From contig VXAA01004384.1 in the NCBI GenBank assembly GCA_013399115.1, forward strand, positions 249,488 to 313,487: DNA of 64,000 nt, given 5' to 3'. The DNA comes from Anseranas semipalmata (Eukaryota; Chordata; Aves; Anseriformes; Anseranatidae). The notes below the pieces were generated by a model. That model saw only the letters and a program-made list of their open reading frames with translations. It was not told the origin of the DNA and did not search any database. Both the position numbers and the translations under genes were made by a program. Shown here piece by piece: positions 38,191 through 50,900 of the stretch (its first letter is position 1; each line of letters opens with the position of its first letter).

Positions 38191-41100
38191 CGGCACACAG
38201 GGCACAGCCCGGCCACGCTGCCCTGTCCCCATGTGGGTGCTGGGGTTAACTCGGCATCACCGGGCCTGCCAAGGCACTGAGGAACAACCTCGGCACGGTG
38301 CCCGCACCCGGCGCTGGGACCCTCTCCTCCCAGCACGGCACAGGGACTAATCCTGCCCCGGTGTCACGAACCAGCTCACGCCAAGCAGGGGATAAACTGT
38401 GCTTCAGAGCTCAGCGTCAGCCTAAGCCTTTCTCCAGCTCCCTGCTGATCCTGCAGCCGGAGCCGGGGTTTTAGGGCACTGATGTCTGTGCTTAGGGAGC
38501 ACAGAGACTCTCCCCTGCTTTTCATCGGCTTCATGGGGCAGCAGGGTCAGGAGAGCAGGGGCCAGGTGCCCACCCGCTGCCCCACCACCTCCACGGACAA
38601 CCTGGCTCAGGCGGAGCGAGCAGGCTCCTTCTCACTGCGGCTCAGGGATGCACGGCACGGCAAGGAGCCAGCCGAGCTCCCGAGGCTCGCCATCCCCCCG
38701 CAGGAGCCAGGGATCAGGTCCCCGTGCCTCAGACGGGCAAAGGCCGGCAGCCGAGCAGCCAAGCCAGAGCTGGCACCATACCGGGTGAGCTGCTTGCCCA
38801 GGCTGATCGCAGGCCACCGCGAGGGCTTGGGGTGTCGGGCAATGAGCGGCAGTACCAGCAGATGGGCTTATAGGAGAGCCACAAGCTGTTGGTCCAGGAG
38901 GCAAAGGAGGAAGGGGAAAGCCCTGAGGCTCTTCCTGCAAGCGGCTGAGGGGCAGAGAAGGGAGCAGGATCAGGCACACACGCTCACATCCACGCTAACT
39001 GCCACCAGCTCATCCTCCTGCAGGCGCTGGTGGAGGAATCCCGCAGGGAACCCAAAACAATCCACGTTGGAAATCACCACTCCCAGCAGCTCTTATTTTT
39101 AAACATAGGTTGCAGCCCTTATTTACCAGCAGGCGCAGTGTTGTCAGGAGCACTGACTGCAGATGCCTCGCTTGCCTTTTGCAAAGTAAACCTCCTGTTT
39201 TGACTGCAAGCTGATTGATGCTCAGTTATTTGGGGAGGGATATTTCTAGCTATGCAATCCAAGCCAGAGTTACCAGCCAATTAAATGTTTATGGCCAATT
39301 CCATTTTCCTAGCAAGATGTTTGGAAAGCCAGCACCAATTACACCAGAGGAACGGGTTAAACTGTGCTTTTCTATTAACACCTCCACGCTGGCGTAAAAG
39401 AAACCACATGCACAAAGTCCTGCAAAAGCTTCTCGTAAGGATATGCTTGGAAGCAATCCATCAGCAGAGAGCGTGGTTTAAACACGCCAGGGGTAACGGA
39501 GCCTGGCTTCGGCGAGGCATGACCAGAGCATGGAGCAGGAGGCCGTGCCCTCCCAGCCCCACGGGAGGAGGGCTGGCTGCTATGGGGGCTCCCCAGGCAC
39601 GGTCTTTGCTGCAAACTGTCACCAGGCGAACATCCAGGCCTGTGCAACTGAACGTCGGGTGCACCCCAGCACCACGCGCAGCACCTCTGGTGGGTGCTGA
39701 TTTAAGCCCAGTGTCCCACTTTTCCAGCATGGGCCATCGCGTCTGATAGGCTCCTCTCTCTTTCTGAGATCACTTAGAAATCCTGCAGCCAAACCCAAAC
39801 CAAAGTAACTCCCTTTAAGATAAGATGCACCAACAGGGATAACTGTTGCAGCCTCTTCAAAAAAAAAAAAAAAAAAAAAAGGAAAAAAAAAAAAAAAACA
39901 AAACACCCCTGCTGCCTGTTCCAGACATTATGGCATCACCACCACCAAACGTATAACAAGCATGGTGATATGGCAAAGGACAAGTCGCTTAACAGCTTGT
40001 ATCTTTGCTTTTCAATCTGTAGTGGGTTGTTTACAACACTCTCCAATTTCAGTGAAGTAATACTTAACATTTACTGAGCGTGCTTGAGCCCATGGATGAA
40101 ATGTACTGCTTGAGTCATCCACCGCCTGCTGCAGCATCTGCCAGGGACAAACTGGAGTCGCTTGCTGTGGGCCACACACCTTCCAGAGCAGACATCCCCC
40201 CTTTTACGGCATCTTCGACAGTTCACACAGGGCCAAGCCCGCTGACCGAGGTCACTGCAGCCTTTAAAACCTGTGGGTTGTGACGGGACAGTGGGTGAGA
40301 GAAGTCAGCCTGGACACAGCAAGTCGAACACGTCAAATGCCACCCTAATGCCAGTGTATGAGGTGACAAACATCTATTTGTTCCTAGGTTATACCCTCTT
40401 AAGTCCAGTCATGGTCAATTAGTTCACTTTCCTGCCCTTGTTGTGGCTAGTGTTAATCTAGTGATGGATTTTTTTTAAGCTTTTTTAATGCTGTTTATCA
40501 TACAGCATCTCCCAGCAGCACTGGAGAGACAGCTCACGGCGAGCCAAGCTCACAAAAACCAGAAAACATCTGTGTTTCAGATGCATCAGTGTGCCACAAA
40601 AGCAATGAAAAGTGACCAGCCCGAGACACATCCCACACTTCAGCCCATTTCTGTCAGACTCCTGTGAGGTGCGCAGAGCTATAGAAGGTGGCCTTCACAG
40701 AAAACCACCCCCCAAAGTTTGGTGCACGAGTGCCAAGCCCTTAAAGTAACTCCTGCTTCCCGATGTGGTGCTGTCCATGCTGGTGCTGAGAAGAGGGGCA
40801 AAGGAAAGAGGGGGCTGCAGGTGTTGATTTCAAAATCTCAAGCGCCCAAAATGCCTTGCTTACCTTCAAGAGAAACTGCAGAACATCCGCTCTGGTTTAA
40901 ACTGGTACCCAAACCAAAAGGCAGTGAGAAATCGGTGCCAGAAAATTAAAACATCTCTCCATGCTCCTTGCACAACATGTCTGAAGCGGATGACGCCAGC
41001 ACAGCACCAAGGGTAGAAAGGCAATCTTCTTTGAAGCTTCTTTCAGCTTTAGCCCCTCTAGACGTTTACATCAGGACAAGCAGGAGCAGCTCCAGTCTGC

Positions 41101-42299
41101 TGGCATTCCTGACAGGTTTCTATTCATAATACAGCCACCTTGTTACAGGGATTTGTGCCATGCAGCAAATGCAGCTGCCTACAATTCATTGTGGAAACTT
41201 TTATACTTAGCACGCACACACATGTATATACAGACACAGAACACCATCATTTTTACATTTTACCAGAGAGAAAAATAATTCTTCAGGGTCAAGCAGGGGC
41301 ACACGAGCTATCAGCTCTGGTCTCTGCTGAACTGGGATCCTTGGGTGAACACTGAAACGCGCTGCACTAAGTGCTGCGTGCTGACAAATATTTGATATTA
41401 GGAAATAAGTCAGCTCATGAGTTTCTACTGTTAGTTTAAGTGGATGGCAGCATAATGCATTGTGGCATACAGCATTAAGACAACCCTGATAAGCAAGCTC
41501 TGAGCTAGACCTGCACTTGAATCTGAGCTCACTCTCCCTGCTAAAGAATATTTGTCTACTCATCTCTGCTGAAAATCCCAGGAGAACAAAGGATCTTTAG
41601 AGAGCAACATTTTAAACCTAAATGTGATACAACATGAAAGTTTCCTTGCATAAAAGCTGAAGGAGGATATGAAATGCTCAGAAAAAGATAGATGGGTGCT
41701 GCCATCCTTGTCAGGCCTAGGACATACTGTTTCTGCCCCATTCATGAATATTTTTTCTGTAAAGCCTGTGTCTGAACTAGCGCTCTTGTGCTTTGAATTT
41801 CAGCAGCCCTGGAGCCAATACCCTCCCAAAGTTGTACCCACTAACACCAGAGACGTGATTCAGTGCTACAGAGGTGGTCTGAAAAGCAAAGCAATGTGGA
41901 TTAGCTTTTCAAGGCCAGGTCTGTTCTTCCAGGAGCAGTAGCCTGGGGCCATCTGCCCCAGAGACGGATCTCGCTAGCCCACTGGGGTTTTCTGCTCCAA
42001 GACTACGTTGTCACCTCCGATGCCAGCTGCCATCAGGCACACTCACAACCCTGGCCGTGGCCCACGCAAATACCCTTCTCCTGGGGGCTGTCCCATCTGC
42101 ACAGGGCTGGCTGGAATTGCACTTCCAACCAGCCTTGCTCAAGCTTGGTCCTTGGAGAACCTAGCTGGTCCACACATTTGGCTGAGGAGGGAGCCAAGAA
42201 CAGCTGTCACCCAGCAATACCACCAAGTTGGGACAGCAGACAAAACCAGACCGAGGAAAGCCTGTTGCTCACAGCAATTCACAATGAAAAACAAACCGC
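38191..42299. other. transition from GC-rich to AT-rich DNA, no supported gene
   Basis: 38.2-39.1 kb is GC-rich with a chance 206-codon plus-strand ORF. 39.2-39.42 kb is an AT-rich patch. A long A-tract lies at 39859-39898, and beyond about 40 kb the base composition shifts to AT-richer sequence leading into the 3' end of the minus-strand gene. Confidence 0.4.
39859..39898 (+). repeat. poly(A) tract (A22-GG-A16)
   Basis: Twenty-two A, GG, then sixteen A. No retrotransposed gene sequence is recognisable 5' of it. Confidence 0.95.
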
Positions 42300-42314
42300 T
42301 TTCTTTTTTACTTC

Positions 42315-42320
42315 TTTATT
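42315..42320 (-). terminator. distal polyadenylation signal AATAAA
   Basis: Minus-strand AATAAA about 870 bp after the stop codon. It is followed by A-rich sequence and then a GT/T-rich element (GGTTTGTTTTTCATTGTG), a good match to the usual cleavage-site layout. Confidence 0.5.
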
Positions 42321-42628
42321 CCTGAAAGTGTACAACTAGAATATAAAAATACTCCTTAATGAAAGCAAAACAGAGAAGGGCAGGAAATGCATGCCAAGCG
42401 AAAAACATTTGCATGTTCCAGTGAAAGAAACCTCCAGAGACAGAGCTTGGAGACTCCTCAAGCTTGGAAGCTAGGGTCGTCCTTCTATTTTACAGAAACT
42501 TCCCTTAGCAGATCCATAAGTTATCTCACTGTGACTCATAACTTAGTGGAATGGGTTTCTAGTTTGTTCTCTTTGAGAACCCAATTACTTGAAGTGCATC
42601 ACACCAGTAAATGAAATCAGTGTGCTGC

Positions 42629-42634
42629 TTTATT
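42629..42634 (-). terminator. proximal polyadenylation signal AATAAA
   Basis: TTTATT on the plus strand gives AATAAA on the minus strand, about 557 bp after the stop codon. GT-rich sequence (CTGGTGTGATG) begins about 25 bases further on, at a suitable distance for a downstream element. Confidence 0.45.
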
Positions 42635-43190
42635 TACTGTTAGGCATTTGTTTTCCCTTACGGTGACTGCATTATAGCTGCCACAAATATGCAAACCAGC
42701 TGAATTAAAATAGCACACTTTCTTGAACATTTCCAATCTCTCTGAACCTTAGTACTTCACATGTTCTCCTATACCTGGATTTTTCTGACTAATGAACACT
42801 TCCACTTGCTGGAAAATGTTGACTGCAATTAGTACTTCAATCTGCAGCCTCAAAGTATGCCGTGTCTGGCAGCTGAGCATTCTGAAAGAGCCCAGAGCTT
42901 GGCAGAAGAACTAGAAATCTAAAAGATAAAAGGGAGATTTAAGCACACTCCCACTAAGGCCTGCTGCAGAATTTAATTGGCAAGGTTAGCAATAAAGAGG
43001 CTGCAGAGAGAACCACCGAGGTTATGGCCCCAGTGCAAGTCACAAAGCAGTAACAAGTTATGATTCCCAGGCTTAAAAATTAGAAATCACATTTGTTTCC
43101 TCACCTTGCACTCCCCCATACCGAGCTGCACAAATGTGTTCTGATCAAATAAGTCTACTCCTTTGCTCTTCTCAGTCCAGCTTTATCTCT

Positions 43191-43550
43191 TCAAGGGGAG
43201 ATACAAATCACTCCATCCAACCCTTCCGCAATTTCGTCCAGCCTCTGCCTGCACTCCTCCTGCAGCTGCTTCAGCTCTCTGTGCAGGCTGGCCTCTCTCA
43301 TCTGCAGTTCTCTGATCACCTCTGTAGCACTGACAGCTGGAACAGGCTCCTTGGATACAGATCTGCTGAAGCCTATTTTGCTGGCAGAATGTTTGCTTCT
43401 AAATACCAGTCTGCACGAACCATGCATTTTATTTTTTTTTGGAGCACAAAGGTTTGAAAGATCTAGCAGTTTCAGTTCAACAGCTTCCTGTATCTTTCTA
43501 ACCATGGCAGAGAAGTCCTCTTTCTGTAGTTCTTCCGCTCTTGTTTTCAC
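43191..43550 (-). CDS. terminal coding exon of an unidentified coiled-coil protein gene
   Basis: On the minus strand a CTGTACAG acceptor precedes an open frame of 119 codons ending in TGA at 43191-43193. The frame starts exactly on a codon boundary, so the preceding intron is phase 0, matching the donor of the exon at 60845-61057. The N-terminal third is helical and charged (VKTRAEELQKEDFSAMVRKI, then AVELKLLDL). A basic, low-complexity linker follows (CAPKKNKMHG, RSKHSASKIGFSRS). The C-terminal third is a strong coiled coil with leucine heptads (EVIRELQMREASLHRELKQL, then EECRQRLDEI) before the short tail GVICISP. I do not recognise the family; microtubule-, centrosome- or meiosis-related coiled-coil proteins would look like this, but that is only inference. 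Two polyadenylation signals downstream support this as the last exon. No good donor lies in its second half, so a further exon is unlikely. Confidence 0.8.
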   Translation of the reverse strand: MKTRAEELQKEDFSAMVRKIQEAVELKLLDLSNLCAPKKNKMHGSCRLVFRSKHSASKIGFSRSVSKEPVPAVSATEVIRELQMREASLHRELKQLQEECRQRLDEIAEGLDGVICISP

Positions 43551-44214
43551 CTGTACAGAGGAAAACAAAATGAAAGAGCAAGGTAGGTTTCTGTGAAAAA
43601 CTCCCCACGGCAGGAAACAACACAAAATGTCAAGTTTGGACTGGGATGTACCAAAGAGACAGAAGCCAACTCTAAGCGTAAACCCAAGTGCATGGCAGTG
43701 AAAACTGCATTAAGCTAACATGCGCTTTCTATCAGGTAGCGGCATCAGAGACCAAAACGCTGCCTGTGGTAATTTGTTTGCAGCTTCACAGTCCAGCAAC
43801 CCCTCCACCGATGACTAATACACAAGGGCTCTGTGCTCTTCCCTCGCACTGCAGAGTGGGTGGTTTTGCTTCAGAGCAAAACACACGGAGCAAAAAGGGA
43901 GATCTAGCAGAGTGACCTTCATCACCATTGTGCTTTAAGCCACCACACTGTCATAACAGATTAATTGCTTCATGACTAACAGTATTAATTCAGTTTGCAA
44001 ATGCTTTCTGTACTTGGCAATGTGAAAAAGTAGGGATGACAACTATAACCTAGAAATTCCTTAATTTTCATTCTCATTATGAGGTTACAAATAGTAAGAT
44101 GAAAATAATGGAGCAGAGACAAAGAAGTATAGGCTAAGAACAAAACGAATACCAGGCAGCACACTTTCACTGAAGATAGGCCCAATAAAACAAAGCTTTT
44201 CTTGTGACAGAATC

Positions 44215-44500
44215 ACAGTCTGAATAAAAGCAATTGTATATACTGGGATTTCTCCAAAGCATTTGATTTAATGTTCTCTAACAATTTGATTTGAAGAACT
44301 CGCAAGCTGGTAATTGCCTTGCCAATTTTACAAGTGGATTAAACACGAAGTCGGTGACTCATCTCAAAACGTGGTTGTCAGTGGGAAAACATCCGTAAGA
44401 AGAGGTACCCTACCCTGAGGTCTTCAGGGAAACGGATCGTGGTCCAACAGCACGTTATGTTTTATATAGTCTCTAGGTGGTGGTTGCTCGTAGAGTTCAA
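44215..44500 (+). mobile_element. degraded CR1-type LINE fragment (reverse transcriptase region)
   Basis: Plus-strand sequence at 44244-44267 translates to WDFSKAFD, the conserved LDFSKAFD block of the CR1 reverse transcriptase. It is followed by diverged remnants of the next RT segments (the region equivalent to the GVPQGSVLGP block is only partly readable). Stops and frameshifts interrupt it. It is a dead, 5'-truncated copy in the large intron, antisense to the host gene. Confidence 0.6.
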
Positions 44501-44880
44501 CACAAGCCTAGAGATCACGGGGGAGAATCGTGGGTGGGGAAGGGCACAGTCTGGCACATGGCAGTCCACAGAGGAACCATCCTGGCCCTCTCCCTGCCCC
44601 GTATATATTTCCACTGTTTTACCTTCTCACAGCCCTGCCATTAGACCTCTCCATCAGCCGAACCAACGCGTGAGCCCAGCAGAAAGTGTTCTGCTGCTGC
44701 TTTAGCAAGCCCAAGCAGATCCTGCGTGGGTCCAGAGAGCACCAGGGCTGGGGCCAAAGGCAGACCCCCACACCTGGGAGCACAGAAGCAGAAAGGCCAT
44801 GGGCAAGGGGGTCTCACAGCCTTCTGCTATGGCAACAAGCTGCCAAATCAGCTCAGCAGAAAATCAGCAAAATTTCAGGA

Positions 44881-44924
44881 AAACAAACAACAACAACAGC
44901 AAAAAAAAAAAAAACAACAACAAG
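44881..44924 (+). repeat. (CAA)n / poly(A) simple repeat
   Basis: CAA triplets flank a run of fourteen A residues. Confidence 0.85.
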
Positions 44925-47900
44925 AAACACATGGAAACAGAGTAGGACTCAAAGGCAGGTCACCCAGCGACTCACAGCCCAGAAAAGAAGTCTTATAGTG
45001 TAAGACTTCAAGAGCTCTGAATATTCCATTCATGCAGACAGACATAACTTGTTTTAGATCCTAAAAGTGAAAAAGGAAGTGGTGAGAGACCAGACTTTGC
45101 TGACAAAGGCGTAAGATGATCAAATGGATGAAAATTTGAGTTAGATACTCAACTTCAGAATAAGACATTGTTTCCTACTGTGAAGATAATGAACCATGAA
45201 ATGCTCCATTGCAGCTCCGTGGATGAATCCTTCAGCCAAAGCTCAGTGCTAACGATACCCCCTTCCAGCCTTGAAGCTGCTTTGCAGCCCCTCCCTTCCC
45301 TGGCCACAGGTGAAGCTGAACTCCTCCCTGGGGTTTTAAATCTGCAGATCTGCATTAAGATATTGGGATCTCACATGTTAGGGCTTAGACCAGGTCTCTG
45401 TAAGGTCAGGGATATTTTGGCATCTCTCTGGAACACCAGAGACCGCTCAGAGCTGCACTTGCAGCTAAATTTCTCCACTGACACCAACATAGCGAGGGCT
45501 TTGTTCACTTATCCCTAGTCTTTTATCAGAGTATCTTCATGTGTTTTGCAGCCAAGTAATTAATCCTCTTCAGAGGCTTCAGATGCACTATCCCTCCCCA
45601 CCCTCAACAAAGATCAAGAAAATCAATCAAGTCAGAAAAGGAGTAGGTTCCTCCGAATTTTTCTTAACATCTTAAAGGCTTTATTAATGCAGAACTGTCA
45701 GTTAAAGGAGACCTCTGTTGATTAAGGATTTGGATAGAGAGTTGAAGCAGAGAGAAGTCTATCTTTGCCCTCACTCAAGAACCAATGGTCCCTCTTTACC
45801 ATAATCCCCAAGGAAGCCCAGGACAACTCTTGCTGTTGGCAAGAAGAGTATCTGCTGTCCAATTCTCTAACAAGGTAGAAGAAACAAAACTGAAAAAATA
45901 AATTCAATGTTATCTGGGCTTGCCAGTGCCAGTGAATAAGTGGAAAGTGAAATTTGCACAAAGTGGATTTAACACTGGAATCCAGGATGGGGAAAATTTC
46001 CTGTTACTTACAAAGAACAAAATCACCAAGTGAACAGAGTCCACAAATTTTTTTTTTTTGCATTAAGCTCAGGCAGATTACTAGCAGGGCTATATAAAAG
46101 TATTCCTAATGAAACATACATTTTCATACCAGCCAAAAGTGGAGAGTTTTATTACCTATTGTGCAAGGCACACGATGGAAGAGCATGCTCCTCTCAGCAT
46201 TAAGTGCACTGAGTTTTAACTCATCATAGGAATAGCTGAGATAGGAATTACTAGCGTAGCTGCAGACACAAATACTGCACCTTAGATCGAGAGGACTGAA
46301 AGGGGACTGCAGAGACAGACGGGCTGTGCTGCCCTTCCCAAGCCTGAGGAAAATGGCCAGGCCAAAGCAGAAAGCGTGGGCCCAGCCCAGGCCACTGCCC
46401 CATCCAGTGGGAAAGGGGCAGCGAGGCAAGGCACAACCAAGAAACAAGGGGCAGGCAGCTCGGCTCACTGCCTGCCGTGGTGGATTAACTTGCACACTGC
46501 TGCACGGGAGAGACCTCAAGCCTGCACACCCCTACAGACAGGATTAACTTCCCCGCCACCACCTTTTCTAAAATCTCTTCTACCTAAGGTAGGTGTCTGG
46601 ATGAAAAGGACAGCCAGTGGCATCTCGGCTGTTTTCAGTCCTTGGGAATCTTCCAGCTTTGAATAAAATTTGTAGAGATGAGTTGCTGCGTGCTTCTTGG
46701 AAAGGGTAATGTGTCTTACACTTCACACAAGCTGTTTTCCAGTTTCCCTGCATGTTCTACTGTTTTGAGGCCAGAAGAGTAATACCCAGATTCGCCTCCT
46801 CCGGGTGATGTATTAATTCATCATGGGGACAAGTCCCAGTCTTCCAGTTGCCCAGCTTGTGGGAGGTATACTTTCATCAGCTGCTTAAGATGAGCAGTCC
46901 ATTTAGCTCATCTGATCTCCACTGCAAAAATCAGCCCTTCCTAATTGCTCTGGTTTCCTCAGCTCCCTCGCATTTGCCTGCACCTTGCTGGTAATGAGCT
47001 TCCCAGGGTTTTGTGTCTCATTCTGCTTGGCTCAGAAACATCCCTGAGAGGCTGCTCTGCCTCGGAGTTTTAACAGCTTGCTAATGAAAAGTGCAATAAA
47101 AATTATGCAAAAAATTGTTCTTTTTCTGCTAAGAAGCTGGATATGAACATACTTGGATAGAATTTGGCCAAAATGCACACCCCAAAGAGATCCTGCAAGA
47201 CCTAGAAAACCACGTAACATTATTTAAATCATTTCCAGTAATGACCTAACAAAAGTGGCAATCTTCCAAATGCTGGATGTCAACATTTCAGATTGGTAAA
47301 ACTTCACATGGCAACCTGAAAGCCTCAAAAAGCCCCACTCAGTTACATACCTGAGGGAAGCCACTAGCTAGGGATGCAGCAATGAAAGCTCCAAGGGCAT
47401 GGGAGCACTGCCATTTTATGAACACGCTGTTGCCAGCTTCGAGGAACAAGCAGCAAACCAAACTGGGGAGCCCCTTTTGGAGTGGATGATAAGGACTGGA
47501 ATCACATCATTGTTTTTAAAACACAACCTCTTCAAATCACTCTAAGAGCATTGTGGAAATGGCTATAACAACATTATTGTTCAGAAAACAACTGCACAAG
47601 CCTAGAAATGGCACATTCTCTGCCTCCAGTCCTGTCTACTCATTCTCTCCCATATTCCTCTTATGAATGGAGAAGACCTTACATGCATACAACATGAAAC
47701 ACAAATTATTCTTCACACTCTGCACAGATACCACAAGCTGCGATGCCTGCCCTGGCTACCCGCTCCTTTGTGCTCAGAGCCAAAAGGAACAGAGAAAAAC
47801 CTCACATCTTGTCTTTTTGGGTTGGGGAGTGAAAGAAAACTAGGAAATACGAATGGGTGCAATATCCAAGCCACTAAGTCATACTGCCTTTGCTAGCGGG

Positions 47901-50900
47901 GGCGTAATCACCCAACCCCTTTCATAAACTCATCCAGTTCCTCTGAAAACACCGAACAGCAGTCGACTTGCAGAATATTTTATTCCCAAAGGGAGACCAT
48001 TTCAAAGCTTTACTTTAAAGGTAGCATATCCACCACGGCCCCCTGTATCTGAGGAGCTGAAAAGGCTGAAGCAGAATATTACATGCTAGGAATTACATGG
48101 TTAGTTAGAAAAGGCCTGCCAGGCCAGCTGGTGCACTCACCGGGCTGGCTCTGAACTGCTCCCCAGTGCATCGCAACATCCCAAGCACAGGCACTGAGAG
48201 GCATTCCCAGGGTACAGGAGCTGCCCTCTGAGCCCAATCTCCATGTGCACTGAGCAGACTCTCAGTCAGCAGGCAAGCATCAGTTATAGATAAAGATCTA
48301 TGAGTAAAAAATGAAAGCGGGATAAAGATGGAGATATTGGCATCGCTCACACTGCTGTCAGGGACGCTGTGCAGAATTCCTCATAGCTGAGCACTGGAAA
48401 ACAGGTAGTGCAAATTAAGGCTAGTTTAGAAGTTTGCAGACTGGAATACACATCAGTCCTGGGGCTCAACCTTGCAAACAGTTGTCTTTAATCAGTGCAA
48501 GCCTAAATAACACTGTTTATAAATGACCGTTATTTATACCTTTTGGTCCACCTCACAGTTTGTATGTAGTGTTTATTCTACCACCACCACCTCGCCCCCC
48601 CAAGAAAAGCCTTGCAGAACTGCAATCCCAGCTGACAGTCTATCTGGGATATAGAGAGCAGAACAGAGAAGGATTTGCAGATCACTTTTAAGAAAGCCTT
48701 TCTCTGTCTGCACAGAAAACAGCACCAAGTACAAAAGGAAAGAGAACAGAAGGAAATAAGCAAAAGGATCAAAAACATGGAAGGGGGACAAGCAGAGTCT
48801 GCTATAAGCATAGCAGAAAGATCTATAAGTATTAAATAAAAGTGGAATACAATAAAAATAGTCACAGGGGTCCCAAAACCCCACAACCCTTCTGTGTTCC
48901 TGTACAAGAATGTACTGGCCATCAAAACATGCTTTCTGCACCTTACTGCACACACAGGGACAGAGCGGCGCTGAAAAACATGCACCAGTGTCTGCCTGGG
49001 AAAGCAGATGCTCAAGCAGAGTTCACCTCAAACTCCATTAGAGATAGCAGGAACTGAAAAGCCAACAGCATTGCCCTCCATGTTTGGGTGGCTGTTTTCT
49101 GTACAGAACAGATATTCATAACCCAAACATTTTGTGTGCGTGCGCATCTCTAAAGGCAATAAAAGGAAATCCTTTTCCACACATAAGTAGGGTGAGGGCT
49201 TTACATTTCTTTAACAATAAAGAAATAATAGTTTGGATAGTAGACCATTTTCTTCTAACAAAAAAAATTAAGTATGATGGTTCAAAAAACACTAAGTGTA
49301 TGATAAATGCTTTCCTTTCATAGCTATAGGCAGTGACACATTCAGCCTCACAGAAGCAGAGAAACGCACCATTTCAAGGGAAGCTGTGAATGCACTAAAG
49401 TGATGGAAATTCAAATCCTGCAGCTCCTACTTCTTCTAGGAAAAATTACAGAATTGAATGGGGGGTGGGGGGAGCCCTCCAAACCCTATGAAATTCAAAC
49501 ATTTGCTGAACAGCATCTTCCAAAAAAATCAGAGCCCAGTGTTCAGAAAAGTTAAAAAAACACACAAGAATAAACTAACAGCAAGTCTGTGATTAGCTAT
49601 TCTGGAAACACTACAACACTGAGTAAGCAGGTGTTTTACCATAAAAAAATACCTTATTCTAATTTCCAATTCATGTCTTATAGTAACTTGCCCAAATGTA
49701 ATTTCAAACCTCTAAAAAAGTTATACAGTTAGTACTGCAGCTCTGTAAAACCTGTCTCATTGAATCAAGCTTCTTTGCTAGAAGCTTTCAAGGTTTTTAA
49801 TTTTCTGCAGCAGTTTCTACAACCTGAACAGTAACCAGTTAAAAACCCTGGAAACCATCATTTTCTATTTGAACAGCTGAACACTTCCTACAATGTCCTG
49901 CCTAAATGGTGTTTCTTTCTTCTTATGTGATCCTTGAATGTACATAGGGAGACTTGATGTTCGACTGAAATAGCCCATTTAATAGCAATGCACATGCATT
50001 TACAGATTTGAAGTCACAACAACTTCCTTAAGTAGTCTAACCTTCTGCATAGCACAGGCTACAGTATCTCACCCAGTAATTTCTGCTGTGTTCTACCACA
50101 TTTTGGTAAGCTACAGGATCTCTTCTAGAAACAAACTTTTTTTTTTAACACAAGCTCCAGCTGATCAAAACCCTACCCTATCACAGTGTTATTTCAGCAC
50201 TAAGATACATTTATTGTTTAAAATGTGCATCTTTTTGCTAAGTTCTGCCTCAGCTACTGCGTCTTGTTATGCCTTTTTTCACCTAAAAAAAGGTCTTGTA
50301 CCTTCAAAAATCCACTTCTGTGTAGGAACTTACAGAACATGATCCAGCAGTAATTTTGCCTTGGTTCAATTACATTTCTCTAACCTTTCAAGAAGAGGGA
50401 CCAAGTAGTTCCTTTACTACCCCGCCTTTAGTCCTTTCCAACTTTTCAATCATTTTCTAATTCTGATGGTGGTGTAAGTGGGGCCAACACATTTCTTTAA
50501 GCCCTGAATTGTGATCTGTACCTTGTTCTTCATTTAATGTAACACTTAGTCATCAATAATCTAACATCTTTTCCACGACCCCATTACCTTCTAATTCATA
50601 AGCCACAAAAAATAAAAGTTTGCACATATCCAATACCTGAAAGTGTAAGCAGATAAAACTGGTTTGAGGTACACGCGTGAGTATTTCTTACTAAGAACTC
50701 AAAGCTTTGGGCTTAACAAATAGCTAATAGTTACAGCAAAATTTCACCTAAATTTAATTACTGCTTTCTAACGCTCATAAGTTCAGCAAGAGGAAAAACC
50801 TTAGGCCTCTGGAGTTGATGGAGAATAAACAAAAGGGGCGATATCAAAGTAGTATTAATGGATGCATTATTTGTACCATCAACTATGAAGACATTTTAGA

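Larger units (their letters stand above)
42300..43190 (-). other. 3' untranslated region of the coiled-coil gene
   Basis: The stretch after the TGA has no open frame continuing the protein. It contains two canonical AATAAA hexamers on the minus strand, at 42629-42634 and 42315-42320, each followed by GT/T-rich sequence. It is AT-rich and has no strong splice sites that I can see. The true cleavage site could be near either signal. Confidence 0.55.

Noticed and set aside
38482..39102. 206-codon plus-strand ORF starting with ATG
   Set aside because: Arginine/serine/proline-rich composition typical of GC-rich frames, no domain, no promoter or splice signals.
39859..39898. Poly(A) tract considered as the tail of a processed pseudogene
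   Set aside because: No coding or exon-like sequence precedes it on the plus strand and no target-site duplication is obvious.
47920..47960. Short phrase resembling the CR1 3' region (AAACTCATCCAGTTCCTC)
   Set aside because: Too short and without neighbouring CR1 landmarks.
48573..48953. Minus-strand segment after a good acceptor near 48708 (TTTCTGTGCAG) reading TEKGFLKSDLQIL
   Set aside because: No usable donor follows and the longer frame is hydrophobic and low-quality; treated as chance.
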